From positions 18,358,403-18,422,402 of the forward strand of contig OZ035960.1 in NCBI GenBank assembly GCA_964034945.1: a DNA stretch of 64,000 nt. Reading direction: 5' to 3'. The notes under the pieces were generated by a model. It had not been told where the DNA came from. It was given only the letters and a program-made list of their open reading frames with translations, and made no database searches. A program made the position numbers and the translations under genes. This document shows, piece after piece, positions 1 to 11,590 of the stretch. Every line of letters starts with the position of its first letter. Position 1 is the stretch's first letter. The DNA comes from Chrysopilus asiliformis (lineage: Eukaryota > Arthropoda > Insecta > Diptera > Rhagionidae).

Positions 1-1263
1 ATAGTCTTTACTGATTAGAAGAAAATGTGATAAGAATATGGCTGGTATTTAAAATGTCTACTTGGTTTGGAATTTTTATACTCATATCTCTTCAAGTCAA
101 ATCATTTGTTATTGTAATAAAAACTGAATTACTGGTTCCAATACAATTTCTTTCATGATTCGGCGATTCATTTTGAATAGAATTTGTGCGTTTGTGTAGA
201 CCCAATAGTCTTAGCGAGGGCGTACACGGAGCAACTTTCGGTCATCAGCATGCCGCAACTTCACCAAATTGTGGGAAAGAAACGAGTGCGGCAAGAGGGG
301 AAAAGTTGCCACTCGAAAAGTGTTCTTCTCGTCTTCTTTTACGCACACAAACGAAATCGCTCGTGTAGCACGTCAGCATGCATGTGTGCGTAATTTCATT
401 GAGACAGTCGGTGCTTAGCCGCCGACTCGTAGACATATCCCAAATAAACAAAAATTGAATGCAAATAATGAAATGCCAATTGCAGGTAGTTTTATTTTTC
501 AGGTAGGTAGGTAAATAACAAAATAACCAGTCCTTATTCTTCTATTGTTGGCAGTTTCTATTTTGGCAATTGATGTTGCCTCGGTGCTAGCTAGTAAGGG
601 AATGAGCTGGAAATACAACACATATATGAGAACCACACACAAATGAGCGATCGCTTGTTGTACACAAGTTTTTGCTACTAAAAAGTGAAGAAGCGTGTAC
701 GTCGGAAAGGCATTTTGAGGACCAAAAGTTGCCGCGACGAGAAGAAGCGTGTGCGTTCGCACTTACATGGCATATGGAAAGACAGCGTAGGAACAAACTA
801 GCAATAAAATAAGCCATAAATTCAATTTATTTCATCCATTTATTTGTTAAAAAGCTATTTAAAAAAAATGAAGAACCTATAAATGGGCCAGAAAACAATT
901 CTAGATCTACTTACCTTTAAAAGCTGAAACTCTAAAACCTCTCGACCGATTGACCTGAAATTCTAGTTCATGATTTTTCATTTTTAAGGGACTAAACAAA
1001 CTAGATTGCTATAATGGCCTGTACTGTTGTTTCGTTGCAACTTAAAAACTTTACAAATGTTGTAATTCATCCATGGTTCGCAGTCCATGTAAAACTGTAG
1101 GCGCGGAGTAGAAAAGAAATTGTTATGAAACCTCAATTGAGGAGGTCCAGGCTCTTTGAGAGCTGTAGCGCCATGGATGATGATGAAAACAAATCAAAAG
1201 AAGAAAAAATGTATCTCGAAACCATGTGTTTTCCTCGGTAATACCATAGCTTGTGTACTATTT
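1..1263. other. unassigned A+T-rich DNA
   Basis: No coding region, RNA gene or complete element is recognised. Positions 184-820 are somewhat less A+T-rich and contain several short words in both orientations (for example AAAGTTGCC followed by GAGAAGAA-type text near 303-340 and 727-750), which hints at an old inverted-repeat element without definable ends. At about 940-975 there is a fragment of the 'CCGATTGACCTGAAATT' module seen in the Helitron-like repeats near 17.3 and 22.7 kb. The short open frames here show no recognisable protein similarity. Confidence 0.5.
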
Positions 1264-1787
1264 AAAACATAACAAAAGCTATAATTGCCAATCTGGCAAT
1301 TATTGAAAACCCGTATGGTGATTTAAGTGAATGGCGAACAGTTTTATCAAAATTCCACTATGAAGTCAACTTTCCAATAAGATTTTTTGAAATTTGTTCC
1401 AATCGGATTTTGATGTATGGAAGTTTTATGTAGAATAATATCCTGAATAACTTTTGTTCTTGGACTTTTTTGATAAGATGCAGCGTTTTTGAGATATTCG
1501 CAAAAAATGTTTTCGTTCGTCCATTTTTGCCCATTAACGAACTTAGCTCCGCATTTTACGCGAAACGGACCTGTGCGAAATTTCAAGTCTGTAGCTCAAT
1601 CCGTGCGCCCGCAATCCGCGCCACAGACAGACAGACGGACGGACAGACGGACGGACATGCTAAATTCAACTTTTTTCATCATTCTAAACACACTGGTGTA
1701 ATTCATTTTTTTGTGTGATGACGGGATCTTGGCGTTACAAACGGTAAGGCAAAGTTAATATACCCTTTGGTTTCACCATACGGGTAT
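1264..1787 (+). mobile_element. F1 dispersed repeat, copy 1
   Basis: This is a non-coding repeat that recurs at 36754-37346, 38409-38955 and 43517-44244. It starts with AAACATAACAAAAGCTATAA and a TTGCCAATCTGGCAA palindrome. It ends with TTTCACCATACGGGTATA. The word ACCCGTATGGTGA lies near the start and its reverse complement at the very end, so the repeat has subterminal rather than terminal inverted repeats. A short GACGGACA-type array lies at about 1624-1655. The open frames across it are microsatellite translations. The superfamily is not identified. Confidence 0.75.
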
Positions 1788-2715
1788 AAAAAAAGAAAAA
1801 CGGGCAAAAGATTGAACTCGACAGGACTGTTTTAAATATTAAAATGGGGATTTTTTTTGTGTTTTGGAAACCCCATAAAACACAAAAAAGTAATAAACTT
1901 TAGGGTTCTATTAACATTTTGCGCTATATTTTTAACTGTCTAAATTGTGATAAAATAATGGGAACTAATTTTTTTGGGTGGTGAATGGACGGCGCTTACG
2001 GCGCTTTTTTACACGGAAGTATATGAAAAAGAGACGTTTGGGATAAAAAGAATATTACGAAAAAAAACTAGGTTTCAAAAAAGAAGATCCCTAGTCGCAA
2101 ATTCAACGCTACGACCACAAAAGTTCAGGAATTGATGCGAAATTAAAGCACAACGACCATATCACGACTTTTTGTGTTATTTGGTGTTGTTTAAAATACT
2201 GTCACCTTAGCTAAGATCTTATTTAATCTCATCAAATTCTCCAAAACTAAATTTTTTATTTCAATATGTGTATTTCCGCATACACATATTGAAATAAGTA
2301 TTTCCGCAACCCACAACGCCTGACGTATATTTCTGAGGGCAAAAAATATTTTTATGAAAATTAAATGATTCAAGGTGTTAGCTAACTTCTTGAAAATCTT
2401 TTTAAAAAAATGCCAAAAACTGTCCATAAAATATTTAGGGTAAGGAGGGGTTAGTTTGACGGTGGTATTAAATTTTATTCAAAAAACGTGAAAAAGAATG
2501 CCAAGAGGGGAGGAGATCCAAATATGAAAACATTATTGTGACGTATTTTATTACATATGGACAGGTTTCAAGGTAATTGTGTTGAGAACAGTAGGAAAAG
2601 GTTTACAATCACTGAAGTTTTTAAATAAATCTAAAATAATATATTCTCAAGTATTCTATATCCCAAGTAACAATGTGGGTTGCAAAATATATGTGGCCAC
2701 AAAATGGTAACAATA
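1788..2715. other. unassigned A+T-rich DNA
   Basis: No gene or element is recognised, apart from a perfect 17-bp-stem hairpin at 2256-2297, which is listed separately. Confidence 0.5.
2256..2297. repeat. perfect 17-bp inverted repeat (hairpin)
   Basis: The left arm TTATTTCAATATGTGTA (2256-2272) and the right arm TACACATATTGAAATAA (2281-2297) are exact reverse complements around the 8-nt loop TTTCCGCA. TATTTCCGCA occurs again immediately after the right arm, so the loop word is duplicated. No terminator or gene context is evident. Confidence 0.85.
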
Positions 2716-3267
2716 AAGGCCTGTTTACATGAGCGATTTTTGTTGTTATTTTTTAAATAGATTTAAAAATCGCTCGGTCACTATACTCACGGGCGCTTGT
2801 TTACATAGGCGATTCACTCGCAGCGACAACAAATCGCTCACAAAACTCGCTGGTTAGTGGTGAGCGGCATAGCTTTGTGGCGCGATTTTTCCTTGATGTA
2901 TGCGTAAGAGGACTGTATATACAGAGCACAAACACACGTATTTGAAATTGATATATCGAAGCTGGCAAACGTGGAATTTAAAAGTAAATAAAATTATGCG
3001 AAAATACAATTTCTTTTTTAATTTAATAATTTTAACAGGGATTGTCGTTTGCGCCAATATACCACACTTAGCTCTTTATTATTGAAATGGAGCAGCAACT
3101 AACTCTGTGGCGTCATCTAGCTTTGAAAAGAGTTGCCAAGCGATGCCTTCCCCGATATTTATTTTGGTTAAAATTACTCAACTGTCAAAACGCTTACTAG
3201 AGCGATTTCTTAATCGCACAACTGAGCAATTAAAAATCGCTAAAATCGCGCATGTAAACATGCCCTT
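2716..3267. mobile_element. MITE, AAGGCC..GTTTACATG termini
   Basis: The left end AAGGCCTGTTTACATG and the right end CATGTAAACATGCCCTT are imperfect inverted repeats, each followed inward by GCGATTTT-type text. The left end is flanked by TA. The right end is flanked by TA if the final T is counted as target. The interior repeats words such as GTTTACATAGGCGATT and AAATCGCTC on both strands. The total is 552 bp with no coding capacity. It resembles the GTTTACACTTGCG element at about 59.5 kb. Confidence 0.65.
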
Positions 3268-5900
3268 ACGTAACTTTAACGTTTACGTGACAGTTGTTGC
3301 CCAGTTATTTTATGATTATAGCGAAACTCTTTTGTAACGTATGTTACAACTGTTTATTTGTGACCGGTCACAAAGTAAGCGATATGCAACCAGTTTTATT
3401 GGGATCGGTCAAAAGCCCATCGTCAGATAAACAGATTTGCAACTGCCACTTTGCGACCAGGGTTACATTGAAACTTGAGTTGCAATTGGTTGCTTGGGAT
3501 AAAGCTAAAACTTTACTGAACTTTGAGTTTTATTTCATGATTCACCAATTGTAGGTTTGTTGGAGTCTCGTCTGCGGAAATTTTCTGTTGCAAGATTTGC
3601 AAAGTAATTTACTTAACTTGGCGTTCGGGACATGTAGTTACTTTAAACAGGAGTTGAAGCTCGGTTGAAAATTTGCCATAATTTAGGTGTAGTTTTTTTG
3701 TTGTGTTTTTCAGCTTTATTTTTGCATAATATCAAAAGTTGTGTTTGTCATGGTAACAGAAAAATAAATAAAAAAAAATACTTCTAATTTCGCATGTCCT
3801 CACAAATATAAATTTTCCACTTGGAAAAATTCTCCCACTTTCAATTCATTTCAGTAATAATTATTCTCAAATGCCGCAATAAAAGCAGAGACGATAATTA
3901 CAATAATTGCACTGGTTTAGGTGATGATCCGGTATTTAATATTACTGAAAAAAAGAAGAGCTAAAATATAATACGCAGTCACCATTGAAGAATACAAGAA
4001 ATAATTTCCGTGCACGATTTATTTAAGAACGTACTCAATTCCTCATTCATCAGATGCCCAAGAATAAATGCTTTGCCCGTTTTTGATGACCAACTGAACC
4101 ATGTTCTTAATGACGGTACGATTAAGTCATTAGTCTTCTATTGTGAAGATACGTTCAACATTTAAACTATATATACATACATATAATGATACTATTTTAT
4201 ACTACGTTAGTATCTGACATAGGTATATATTATAGACAATATTGGGGCGAGTAATACAGCAACTATAAATAGTAATATATTAATATAGGTATAAAATATC
4301 AGCACCGGTTGATTGCAAGTACTTCTTCCTGTCTAACGAATGGATTCTTGTTCCCGCCACAGTAGCTAAAATGTCTCCATTCTCAACGATGTAGCGATTT
4401 TCATTTCGTTATATAGAGAACTCACAAATAAATACGATGTCGTATTGTATGGATTGTCATTTCAAGTAGAAATTGTTCTTCTTCTATACCGACGTGTGCA
4501 TCATCATTGCTTTAAGGGACAAGACAGGGACAGTAGCTGGCGCAGCACTTTTCAAGTAGTAATTCGTCTTTGGATATTGGGAGCGATGCCAAGACAAGTT
4601 CAACATAAATACATTTCGAATATACAACGAAGTTTCTTTTTTTTATATACAACATGTTGCAGTATTATCCGTAGTTCCGACTATAACTAAGCTTATATCG
4701 GATCGAATGTTTAGGTTTTGCTCGAAAATTCTCCTGTCTTTTGTCTCATCGTGAGGTAACTTTCACTTCCTTTATCTTATGTCAAGCATCAGATCTAATG
4801 CAAATGGTGAGTTGGAATAGATTTCCCTGTTATACGGAAAACAACCCGAACTGTATACCAGATTTATTGTTTAGTATTGCCGGTATTAATGAACTATGTT
4901 GATGGCACTTTCTATTCGTTGTCCATATCCAAAATATGTATTATGTTTTTAGGTTTCATATAAGGTCGTTCATCATATTACAACTTATATCACTGCATCA
5001 CGGAGAATGGTACGAAAACAGACACCTTTTGCAGAGTTTTCGTTATAACGAGAACAAAAGTGTGTCACATACTGAAATCATATGAAATTTTCTGAAGATG
5101 TGTGCAGGTTGTTAGACATACCTGTACCACCTGGGTTTATATCAATATCGCAGAAATGGTCATAAAAGCCTTTACGTTCGTTAAATTTAACCATAATGGA
5201 GCGGAGTCCTGTTGTGCGGTCTGATAGACACAAACAGTTCAGTGTCTTAAACTGTACCGTGGTGTGGCATTGACGAATACAGTTCTAAATAATGATAATA
5301 TCATATAACTAAATATACACGAAACACAACCGGAGTGACATATAAAAAGACATAAAATTCCTGGATCTATACATACATACACATATGACAACTAAAATTT
5401 AAGATAAGGATAACACTGAATACTACCACCAAATATGATTTATTATTGCCAGGTATTAGCTGTAAGATTTTATGTCATTAATAAAAAAATGTAATATAAA
5501 ATAATCAATATTTTGTTTTATATCTTTACTTGTTAAAACTGAAATTTAGAATTGCAAAACATCTCTAGGAATTGCTCTTAAAATTGACAATATTTTTTTT
5601 AATGTTTTTCATCTTCCCAACGTTGAGGCAGAATTTACAACGATTTTGAAAATATGGTACACGAAGGACAGGAAGCGGATTCACATACTCTTATCACAAT
5701 TTACTTGAATGCACACGCGGTGTGTATATAACTCAAGAAAATTATTTTATCAAGTTATAAATGTTATAACAATTTTAAAAAAATGCTCAATAAATTCTCG
5801 ATAAATATTAATAGTCTTAGTAAAATCGTTAAATTCGTCCAAAATTTGCAATAAAGACGTTAAACTCGGTCTTTAAGTTCTTTGAAAATTTTTACTGACA
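3268..5900. other. unassigned DNA, probable host sequence
   Basis: No repeats recur elsewhere in the window. There is no convincing exon, only scattered TATATA and ACATACATAC microsatellite-like stretches (for example 4168-4185). An ordinary intergenic or intronic sequence is the likeliest reading. Confidence 0.45.
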
Positions 5901-6240
5901 TTTCCGTATTAAAAGCTTTAAAAATAAAGATTTAACCAAAATCGGACCATACAAACGAAACAGTAATTTGCAATTTTCTCGAAAATGGTCATGATTTTAC
6001 ATAACTCTTCCATACATCAAAATTCAATCAGACCACTTCCGTCCTCTCTCCCCTTTAAAGGTTTTTTTTAATATAAAATTTTGTCTGTCCTCATATAGAG
6101 TCTTTAAAGATAGCCACCCAGCAATTGTAGTTTTTCGTGTGTTTTTAACCTTTAGATTGCCGGTGTGGCCGTCGGCAACTCCACGCAATATGTAGATTCC
6201 AAATATATACAATAAGAAACATTCAAAACAAAAACTTATG
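5900..6240. repeat. R3 fragment (diverged F1 relative)
   Basis: The text 'CCATACATCAAAATTCAATC', 'TTGTCTGTCCTCATATAGAG' and 'CAGCAATTGTAG' matches in order the segments at 29.9-30.06 and 30.76-30.91 kb. The end AGCAATTGTAGTTTTT is the counterpart of the F1 end GGCAATTATAGCTTTTG, so this group looks like an older subfamily of F1. Confidence 0.55.
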
Positions 6241-6280
6241 ATTTTAATGAAAAAATTCCGATAGTCTAAAAGTTAATATG

Positions 6281-6293
6281 AATGCTCTTGATA
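6281..6293. repeat. 13-bp target-site duplication, left
   Basis: AATGCTCTTGATA matches AATGTTCTTGATA at 6931-6943 at 12 of 13 positions. The two bracket the LINE fragment exactly. Confidence 0.75.
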
Positions 6294-6930
6294 GGTTAGG
6301 TTAGGATAAGAAGACCGCGCGCGCCCAGGCGTGAGCACAGCGCTACACTCGGAGGCCTACAGGCCTATTGTGATGTCTTCGGTACTCATAAGACCTTTCA
6401 TCAAACTAGCTGATCCTATTTGAACCAGCCCGACTTGTTGACGAAGCTCAGCATATCCTCGAGTGGGTGGTTGCCAAGCTCCGTCAGGCCACTATAAAAT
6501 CTGGCCCCAAGCGTCCCATACCGGCGTGCTTGTAAGGCTGGACACTCACAGAGTAAGTGTTTCACGGTCTCCGGCTCCTCCTCGTCACCACAGCTGCGGC
6601 AAAAATCATTTGCGGCCGCGCCCCACCTTCTGGCCATAGCGCCAAGGGGGCCCCGTGATTAAGCCTGTGAGTAGCCTTACGGAGGTCCTGCTGAGTTTAA
6701 GAAGGGTGTCGGTTCTATTCCTATTAAGTCTAGGCCAGAGCGACCTTGTGATTACACAATCGCTCCTTGTTTGCCAACGGATATTTATGTTGTTCACCCC
6801 TTTCCTATCAATTACACTTTTTGCGCATTCGATCGGCATTTCGACCGAGCGGTCCGCGCTCTCCATAGCCATTTCGGTCCCTAGCTTTGCCAGCTCGTCA
6901 ACTCTCTCATTGCCATATATGTTGCTGTGC
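6294..6930 (-). mobile_element. 5'-truncated non-LTR retrotransposon (LINE) 3' end
   Basis: Read on the minus strand, this runs from an RNase H tail through a zinc-knuckle domain and a short GC-rich 3' UTR. It ends in CTTATCCTAACCTAACC rather than poly(A). Imperfect 13-bp duplications flank both sides, which indicates target-primed insertion of a 637-bp truncated copy. The presence of RNase H and the lack of a poly(A) tail suit an I/LOA/R1-like group rather than a poly(A)-tailed lineage. The clade is inferred and not proven. Confidence 0.8.
6416..6930 (-). pseudogene. LINE ORF2 remnant: RNase H tail plus C-terminal zinc knuckle
   Basis: The conceptual product is the last ~170 residues of a non-LTR retrotransposon polyprotein. 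The upstream part (minus strand from 6930) opens with HSNIYGNERVDELAKLGTE, which is the closing motif of an RNase H domain (GNE-x-x-D-x-LA-K). A linker rich in R, L and T follows. After one frameshift around 6640-6655 comes CRSCGDEEEPETVKHLLCEC, a CX2C...HX4C knuckle typical of these C-termini, then a stop at 6416. The reverse transcriptase and endonuclease domains are absent because the insertion is 5'-truncated precisely at the duplicated target. It is non-functional. Confidence 0.85.
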
Positions 6931-7130
6931 AATGTTCTTGATAACAAGCTATATAATTGTAATGTTATTGGCCGAATATGGATAAGTCGAGAAAAGCAAA
7001 TGTTATTCTAGCCAAGTTGATTTGCGTGACATGCCATTAACAAATAGGTTAAAAAATGAAAGAAACGCTTAGATAAAATGAATCCCGATATGTTAATTAT
7101 GTAAAAAACTTAATTTATATACGGAAAGCC

Positions 7131-7380
7131 AAATTTTGTTTGTCCCAATCAAAATTTTGTTTATCCCAACCAAAATTTTGTTTATCCCAAGCAAAAATTT
7201 TGTTTGTCCCAACCGAAATTTTGTTTATCCCAACCAAAACTTTGTTTGTCCCAATCAAAATTTTGTTTGTCACAATCAAAATTCGTTCTCCACCAATATA
7301 ATTATGTTTAGAGAGATAAACGGCGATAAACTTAATTATAATTGGTGGCGAATGAATTTTATTTGGGATAAACAAAATTT
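7131..7380. repeat. 21-bp tandem array with inverted terminal unit
   Basis: About seven units of roughly 21 bp (core AAAATTTTGTTTATCCCAA, with TATCCC/TGTCCC variation) run from 7131 to 7286. A short palindromic spacer follows (CCACCAATATAATTATGTTTA / its near complement ending ATTGGTGG). One inverted unit (GGGATAAACAAAATTTT) closes the structure at 7380. This looks like a MITE with expanded subterminal repeats. The open frames on both strands (repeats such as VPIKILF and WDKQNF) are by-products of a period divisible by three. Confidence 0.75.
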
Positions 7381-9511
7381 TAGTTGTAGCAAGAATATTA
7401 TGTTCATATCAAACAAATTATATTTGCAGTTATTATAACTTTGTGGAAATTTGAATTAGATTAAAGACTGTAGCATTTTTTTTTGAATGTGTTGGGGTTC
7501 CTTTGACTTCCTATATAGTGTAATTGCATTGAAAATTCATTAAATATTAAAATGTATTCTTATTTTATTAAATGTCAGAGAAGCTTCCAAAGGGTAGTAA
7601 GTACCTACGATTTTTAAATGTAATATAAAGTTAAAATGTTCATTACTTAATAATTAAGCTCATTAGACCTCAACCTACACATCATTCTTATCATAAAAAT
7701 ACTTTTAAATAAATTAACATTAATTACGGACGTGATTTGATTTATTTGATTAAACCTAAGTGCTACATAATTAATGAGACAGAGGAAATTCCTTGAAAGC
7801 TTACGACATTTTTAGAAAATTGATTGATTCGACGTACCGTGCGTGTCATTACGCTGCCATCAACCGAGTATCTGTCATATCTATGTCGGTCGATTAAATC
7901 GGATATTCCTATAAAATGTCAAACCATAAATGTGTATGTGTGTGTGTGTGTATGTGGTTGTCCTCATTCTTTACAAAAATGCTAGATGTCAGCTATATAT
8001 CCTAGATCCACTTACAACTACGAAAAAAAAACTGAAATAGAAATCAAATTGTTTGTGACAACCATATATGTATGTACGATACCAAAGTTATCGTGTTTCA
8101 AAACCTTCAATTGAGCGCAGAGACTTATTAATGAAGCCTCAGGGTTCATCAAAAGTATTGAGTCGTTTAGATAGCGGGTAGCTGGTGTTCAAGGGGGTAA
8201 CTGTGGCTAAGGACTTGTTGTCATCTTTTTCTGATATCCTTCAATTTTATACCGTCACCACTACAACTCTTTATTGGGTAGTAAAACGAACGATATCAGA
8301 GCACCAGCGAGTGAGCGAAATCCTCGAGAACGGAAAAATCAATTTACATAAATATTTTGTGCCTTAATAACCCTTAATTGCGGTTTATACCGAATTTGGG
8401 GTTGAGTTAGCGTTGTGCTCATTACATGAACATTTTTTCTACCCATTTGTTCGCTGTATTAGCGTAGCAAAGGAGTTGTTAAAACCAGCATAACATCCTA
8501 AAAATTCCATCCCCAAACCATCATATCATCCCCCCGCAACCTGAAATTATGCTTCTACTTAAATTAAAAACTCTGCCTGATGTATGGATTTATGAACTCG
8601 AATTCGTAGTACCTACTTGTTTTGTGTTGTGTATGTTGCTTATGCTACTACATTGCGTAGTTACACTGTCTGTTTAGTTACAATGCAGGTGTGTATTCCA
8701 TCAATTCGTATGATGTTTGAATAAAATGCTATTCAAAAGTAACCATGGTAATATAGATGACAGCGAACGGGGTTGAGAAATATTTTCCACTAGTCCCTTG
8801 TATTATGAATTGATCGAAGTGTTGAGATTCGAGGCTGTGGGTTGAAAATGTGGGAGGGGGGAGCATAAATATCATTGCGATAGATTGAAAATTAGGGGAG
8901 GGAGGCCGATGGGTTGATGAGGGCGGAATGGCTTAAACATGAAATGTACAATTGTGATCGATTTTTCAGTTCTCTATAGAAAACATTTACTCGGAGACCT
9001 CAATTTCCCTTGGCGACATTTGAAAAGAGTTATTGTCAGATTTTTCTATCATAGATACTTACAGATAGCTATAGATACGTATTCTCAACTTACGCTGCTA
9101 TAAAAAGGTGATACAACAGACTTACGAGATGTTACCTACCTACCTTTTAGCTTTTAGTCAGAATCCTTTTTAATTAGCTGAGTGCCAAATTACAATATGA
9201 ATCCAAGAGTACAAAAAAGCATTTTAAAGCTCTTAGATAATAATTTTCAGACTTTTTTTTACCATTTCTTTTCATGAAATAATGCATTTATTAGGATTTT
9301 GGATATTTTCTATACTTTGTTTTTGTTTCGAAACTTAAATTCATTTCATTCTCAATAGCTACAATTTTTCTATTCAAATAATTTAAATAATAATATTTAA
9401 TGTGTATAGTTTGATTGAGAAGCCTGAAAATATATGAAAGAAAACTGGAAAACAAAAATTTTTCTACATTTTTATCTATTACTAGAATGTGAATTTTGTA
9501 AAATACATCGT
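7381..9511. other. unassigned DNA, probable host sequence
   Basis: No recurrent repeat or exon is recognised. It contains a GT-rich microsatellite at about 7933-7956 and purine-rich GGGAGG runs near 8850-8930. Confidence 0.45.
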
Positions 9512-9512
9512 T

Positions 9513-9800
9513 TTAAGCCTCGTTTACACTTGCGATTTTTTCTTGAATTTCTCCGCGAATTTTATTCAGAATTTCTCCGCGAATTTTATTCAGAATTTGA
9601 TCCAAGAATTTTATTCAGCTATCGCAGAATAAAATCACAAAATTTGAATTTATTCGGAATAAAGTGTCGTAAACCATCACTTAGAAAGACCAAAAAAACA
9701 AATACAAAAATAACTTCCTTAACATCTTTTAAAAATTTGAATATTTTGAAATCTGCGATCTGTCAAAAAAATGATTTTTGGTTTGGATTTCTGCTTTTTA
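9513..9800. mobile_element. fragment of GTTTACACTTGCG element
   Basis: AAGCCTCGTTTACACTTGCG, followed by ATTTTTTCTTGAATTTCTCC, matches the start of the larger element at about 59.52 kb. The CGCGAATTTTATTCAG unit is tandemly duplicated (about 9552-9590). The right end is lost where an F2 copy begins at about 9806. Confidence 0.6.
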
Positions 9801-9998
9801 ACTGATTTTTTTACTTTCCTCTTCTATAGAGGGAAAGTATTGTATTCATGACGGCGATTGACTCTAGAACAGAGATCGGTACGAAATCCGTTTCAGGTAA
9901 AATTATGTCCATCTACCTGTGGATCTGTCCATTGTATGTCCATTGTATGACATAACGACTTGAAATTTTTTAAAGTACTCGAGGACGCCTTGACATAG

Positions 9999-10500
9999 TC
10001 AGGGTATTCACAGTCCTCTTTTAAATTGCGAGTAATTTTACCGCTCGGTAATTCAGTCAAATTTAACAGATTTTTACCGAGACGGTAACTTGGTTCATGT
10101 AAAAATGAATTACCGTATTCGGTAATTGTAGACATGCCTTGAGTCGTCTTTTCCGGCCCGGTTATTCGGTATCAAGAATCAACCGCGAGTGGCGCTAGTA
10201 ATGTTTTTAGTTGTCAAATTTTCTCGCTGGTTTTTTGTTAATCTCATCGGACTGCAAATTTTTTCAATTTTGATAGCCGTTGCCACAATAGAAATTCAAA
10301 AGAATACATCAAACATGGATTTAAAGGTATGTGTCATATTTTACAATCAAATTCGCAGTTCATGATTTGGTCACGTATCCAATAAAAGCGCTGTTCTCTA
10401 ATCTGTGCTGTGGGATGTTCACAGCAGAATATTTTCAGTCTTTTAATACTACCGAAAACATCGAATACCGAAAATTAAAAGAGGACTGTGAATACCCTGA
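9999..10500 (+). mobile_element. MITE with TCAGGGTATTCACAG termini, copy 1
   Basis: Inverted termini TCAGGGTATTCACAGTCCTC / reverse complement enclose about 500 bp. A second copy lies inverted at 53187-53691. TAG flanks this copy on both sides (3-bp duplication), but the second copy lacks a clean duplication. The left part repeats TACCG/CGGTA palindromic words (TACCGCTCGGTA, ACCGAGACGGT). The centre holds the same ATG...GGTATGTG segment in both copies (see findings). No transposase is encoded. Confidence 0.75.
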
Positions 10501-10716
10501 TAGACTTGAAATTTTTTTATAAATAAGCTTTACGAAAATTCTAGCTTTCTATAAATTTTTAGAAAAGTAACAGTAGCTATAACAGGTAACTCCCAAATTT
10601 TTTTTTTTTTGAAAAAATACCGTTTTTTGAAAATTTCCCAAACCTATGCGCTTTTTGGTAAAAATGAATATGAGAAAATTTAAAGGATATAAAATTTCCC
10701 ACATTTTTTGCTTTAA

Positions 10717-10937
10717 CACGTTCGTGACATTTGCTTTTTCAACTTTTTTTACGTTTGGACATCGTGTACCACGGGTTGACTGGTGGGTGGGTGGGTGGAT
10801 TTGGACTTCGCACTGATATACTTCTTGATAATTTAGAAATAAAAATTTACGTCCACAAAAAAACTACCGCACTATTTACTCACGCGGTTTTAAAAACTGT
10901 ACATGTACCACCAGTGGTACACGATGTCACGAACGTG
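10717..10937. mobile_element. piggyBac-type MITE flanked by TTAA
   Basis: The 12-bp perfect inverted ends CACGTTCGTGAC / GTCACGAACGTG are flanked by TTAA at 10713-10716 and 10938-10941. Uninterrupted F2 paralogues carry only ordinary sequence at this point, so the empty site is inferred as CATTTTTTGCTTTAATGG. The interior includes a GGTGGGTGGGTGG run and GTACCACTGG-type palindromes. At 221 bp it is non-coding and would need a piggyBac transposase in trans. Confidence 0.75.
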
Positions 10938-11044
10938 TTAATGGTTTTTTTTGTATCTCTAACCGTTCTCAAGATGTTTGAAAAAAAACAGTTTTTAGAA
11001 AATCTCTCGAAAACCATGTGCTTTTATGAAAAAAACGTATTGTA

Positions 11045-11590
11045 AAGGGTCTTTCAACACGGACATAACAATTTTGTATTTTAATAAAAACGCACCCTAC
11101 AACTTTTTTTATGATCTGGCAATGCTAAAATGTCAGTCAAGGTTTACATTTTTATCATGGTGAAGTTCACGAACGAGCAATGCCACACAGCTGGTCAAAC
11201 AATTGATCTATTGAAGGAGAAGTTCGGTAATCGTATAATCTCGAGAAATGGTCCGGTCGAATGGCCACCTCGCTCATGCGATTTAACGCCGTTGGATTTC
11301 TTTTTATGGGGTTATGTTTAGTCGTTGGTTTATGCCAACAAGCCAACAACGTAGAGGAGCTCAGGAACAATATCCAACGCGAAATTGCCAACGTTCCGGC
11401 CGATATGTGTGGAAAAGTGGTGGAAAATTGGCTCCAAAGAATCAATCTGCAAACGTGCTCGCGGTGGCCATATGAACGACATCGAATTTCATACTTAAAT
11501 GTAACATATCCACTACACCTGGAATAAATTTCAGCCCGATATCTCAATTATTCTGTGTTTTATTTAAATACAAAATTGTTATGTCCTTGT
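11045..11590 (+). mobile_element. mariner-like element, internally deleted (copy 1)
   Basis: It shares GGGTCTTTCAAC..GGACATAACAATTTTGTATT at the left, and the inverse CAAAATTGTTATGTCCTTGT at the right, with the intact-ended copy at 47663-48176. TA precedes the left end. The right inverted repeat is cut short, missing the last ~15 bp. The body carries a broken transposase frame. It is inserted in F2 copy A. Confidence 0.85.
11157..11527 (+). pseudogene. mariner/Tc1-superfamily transposase remnant
   Basis: From ATG 11157 the frame reads MVKFTNEQ, the start of the N-terminal helix-turn-helix. It then jumps directly to CHTAGQTIDLLKEKFGNRII and NGPVEWPPRSCDLTPLDFFL, the segment holding the third catalytic acidic residue. 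The first two acidic positions and most of the DNA-binding domain are deleted. A stop at 11319-11321 follows GYV. The tail (EELRNNIQREIANVPADMC) continues after a 1-bp frameshift. It is non-functional, but the family is recognisable as the DUF4817-type mariner group common in insects. Confidence 0.85.

Noticed and set aside
6293..6310. Short TTAGG run as an interstitial telomere
   Set aside because: Only two units are present, and they coincide exactly with the 3' end of a LINE insertion bounded by target duplications.
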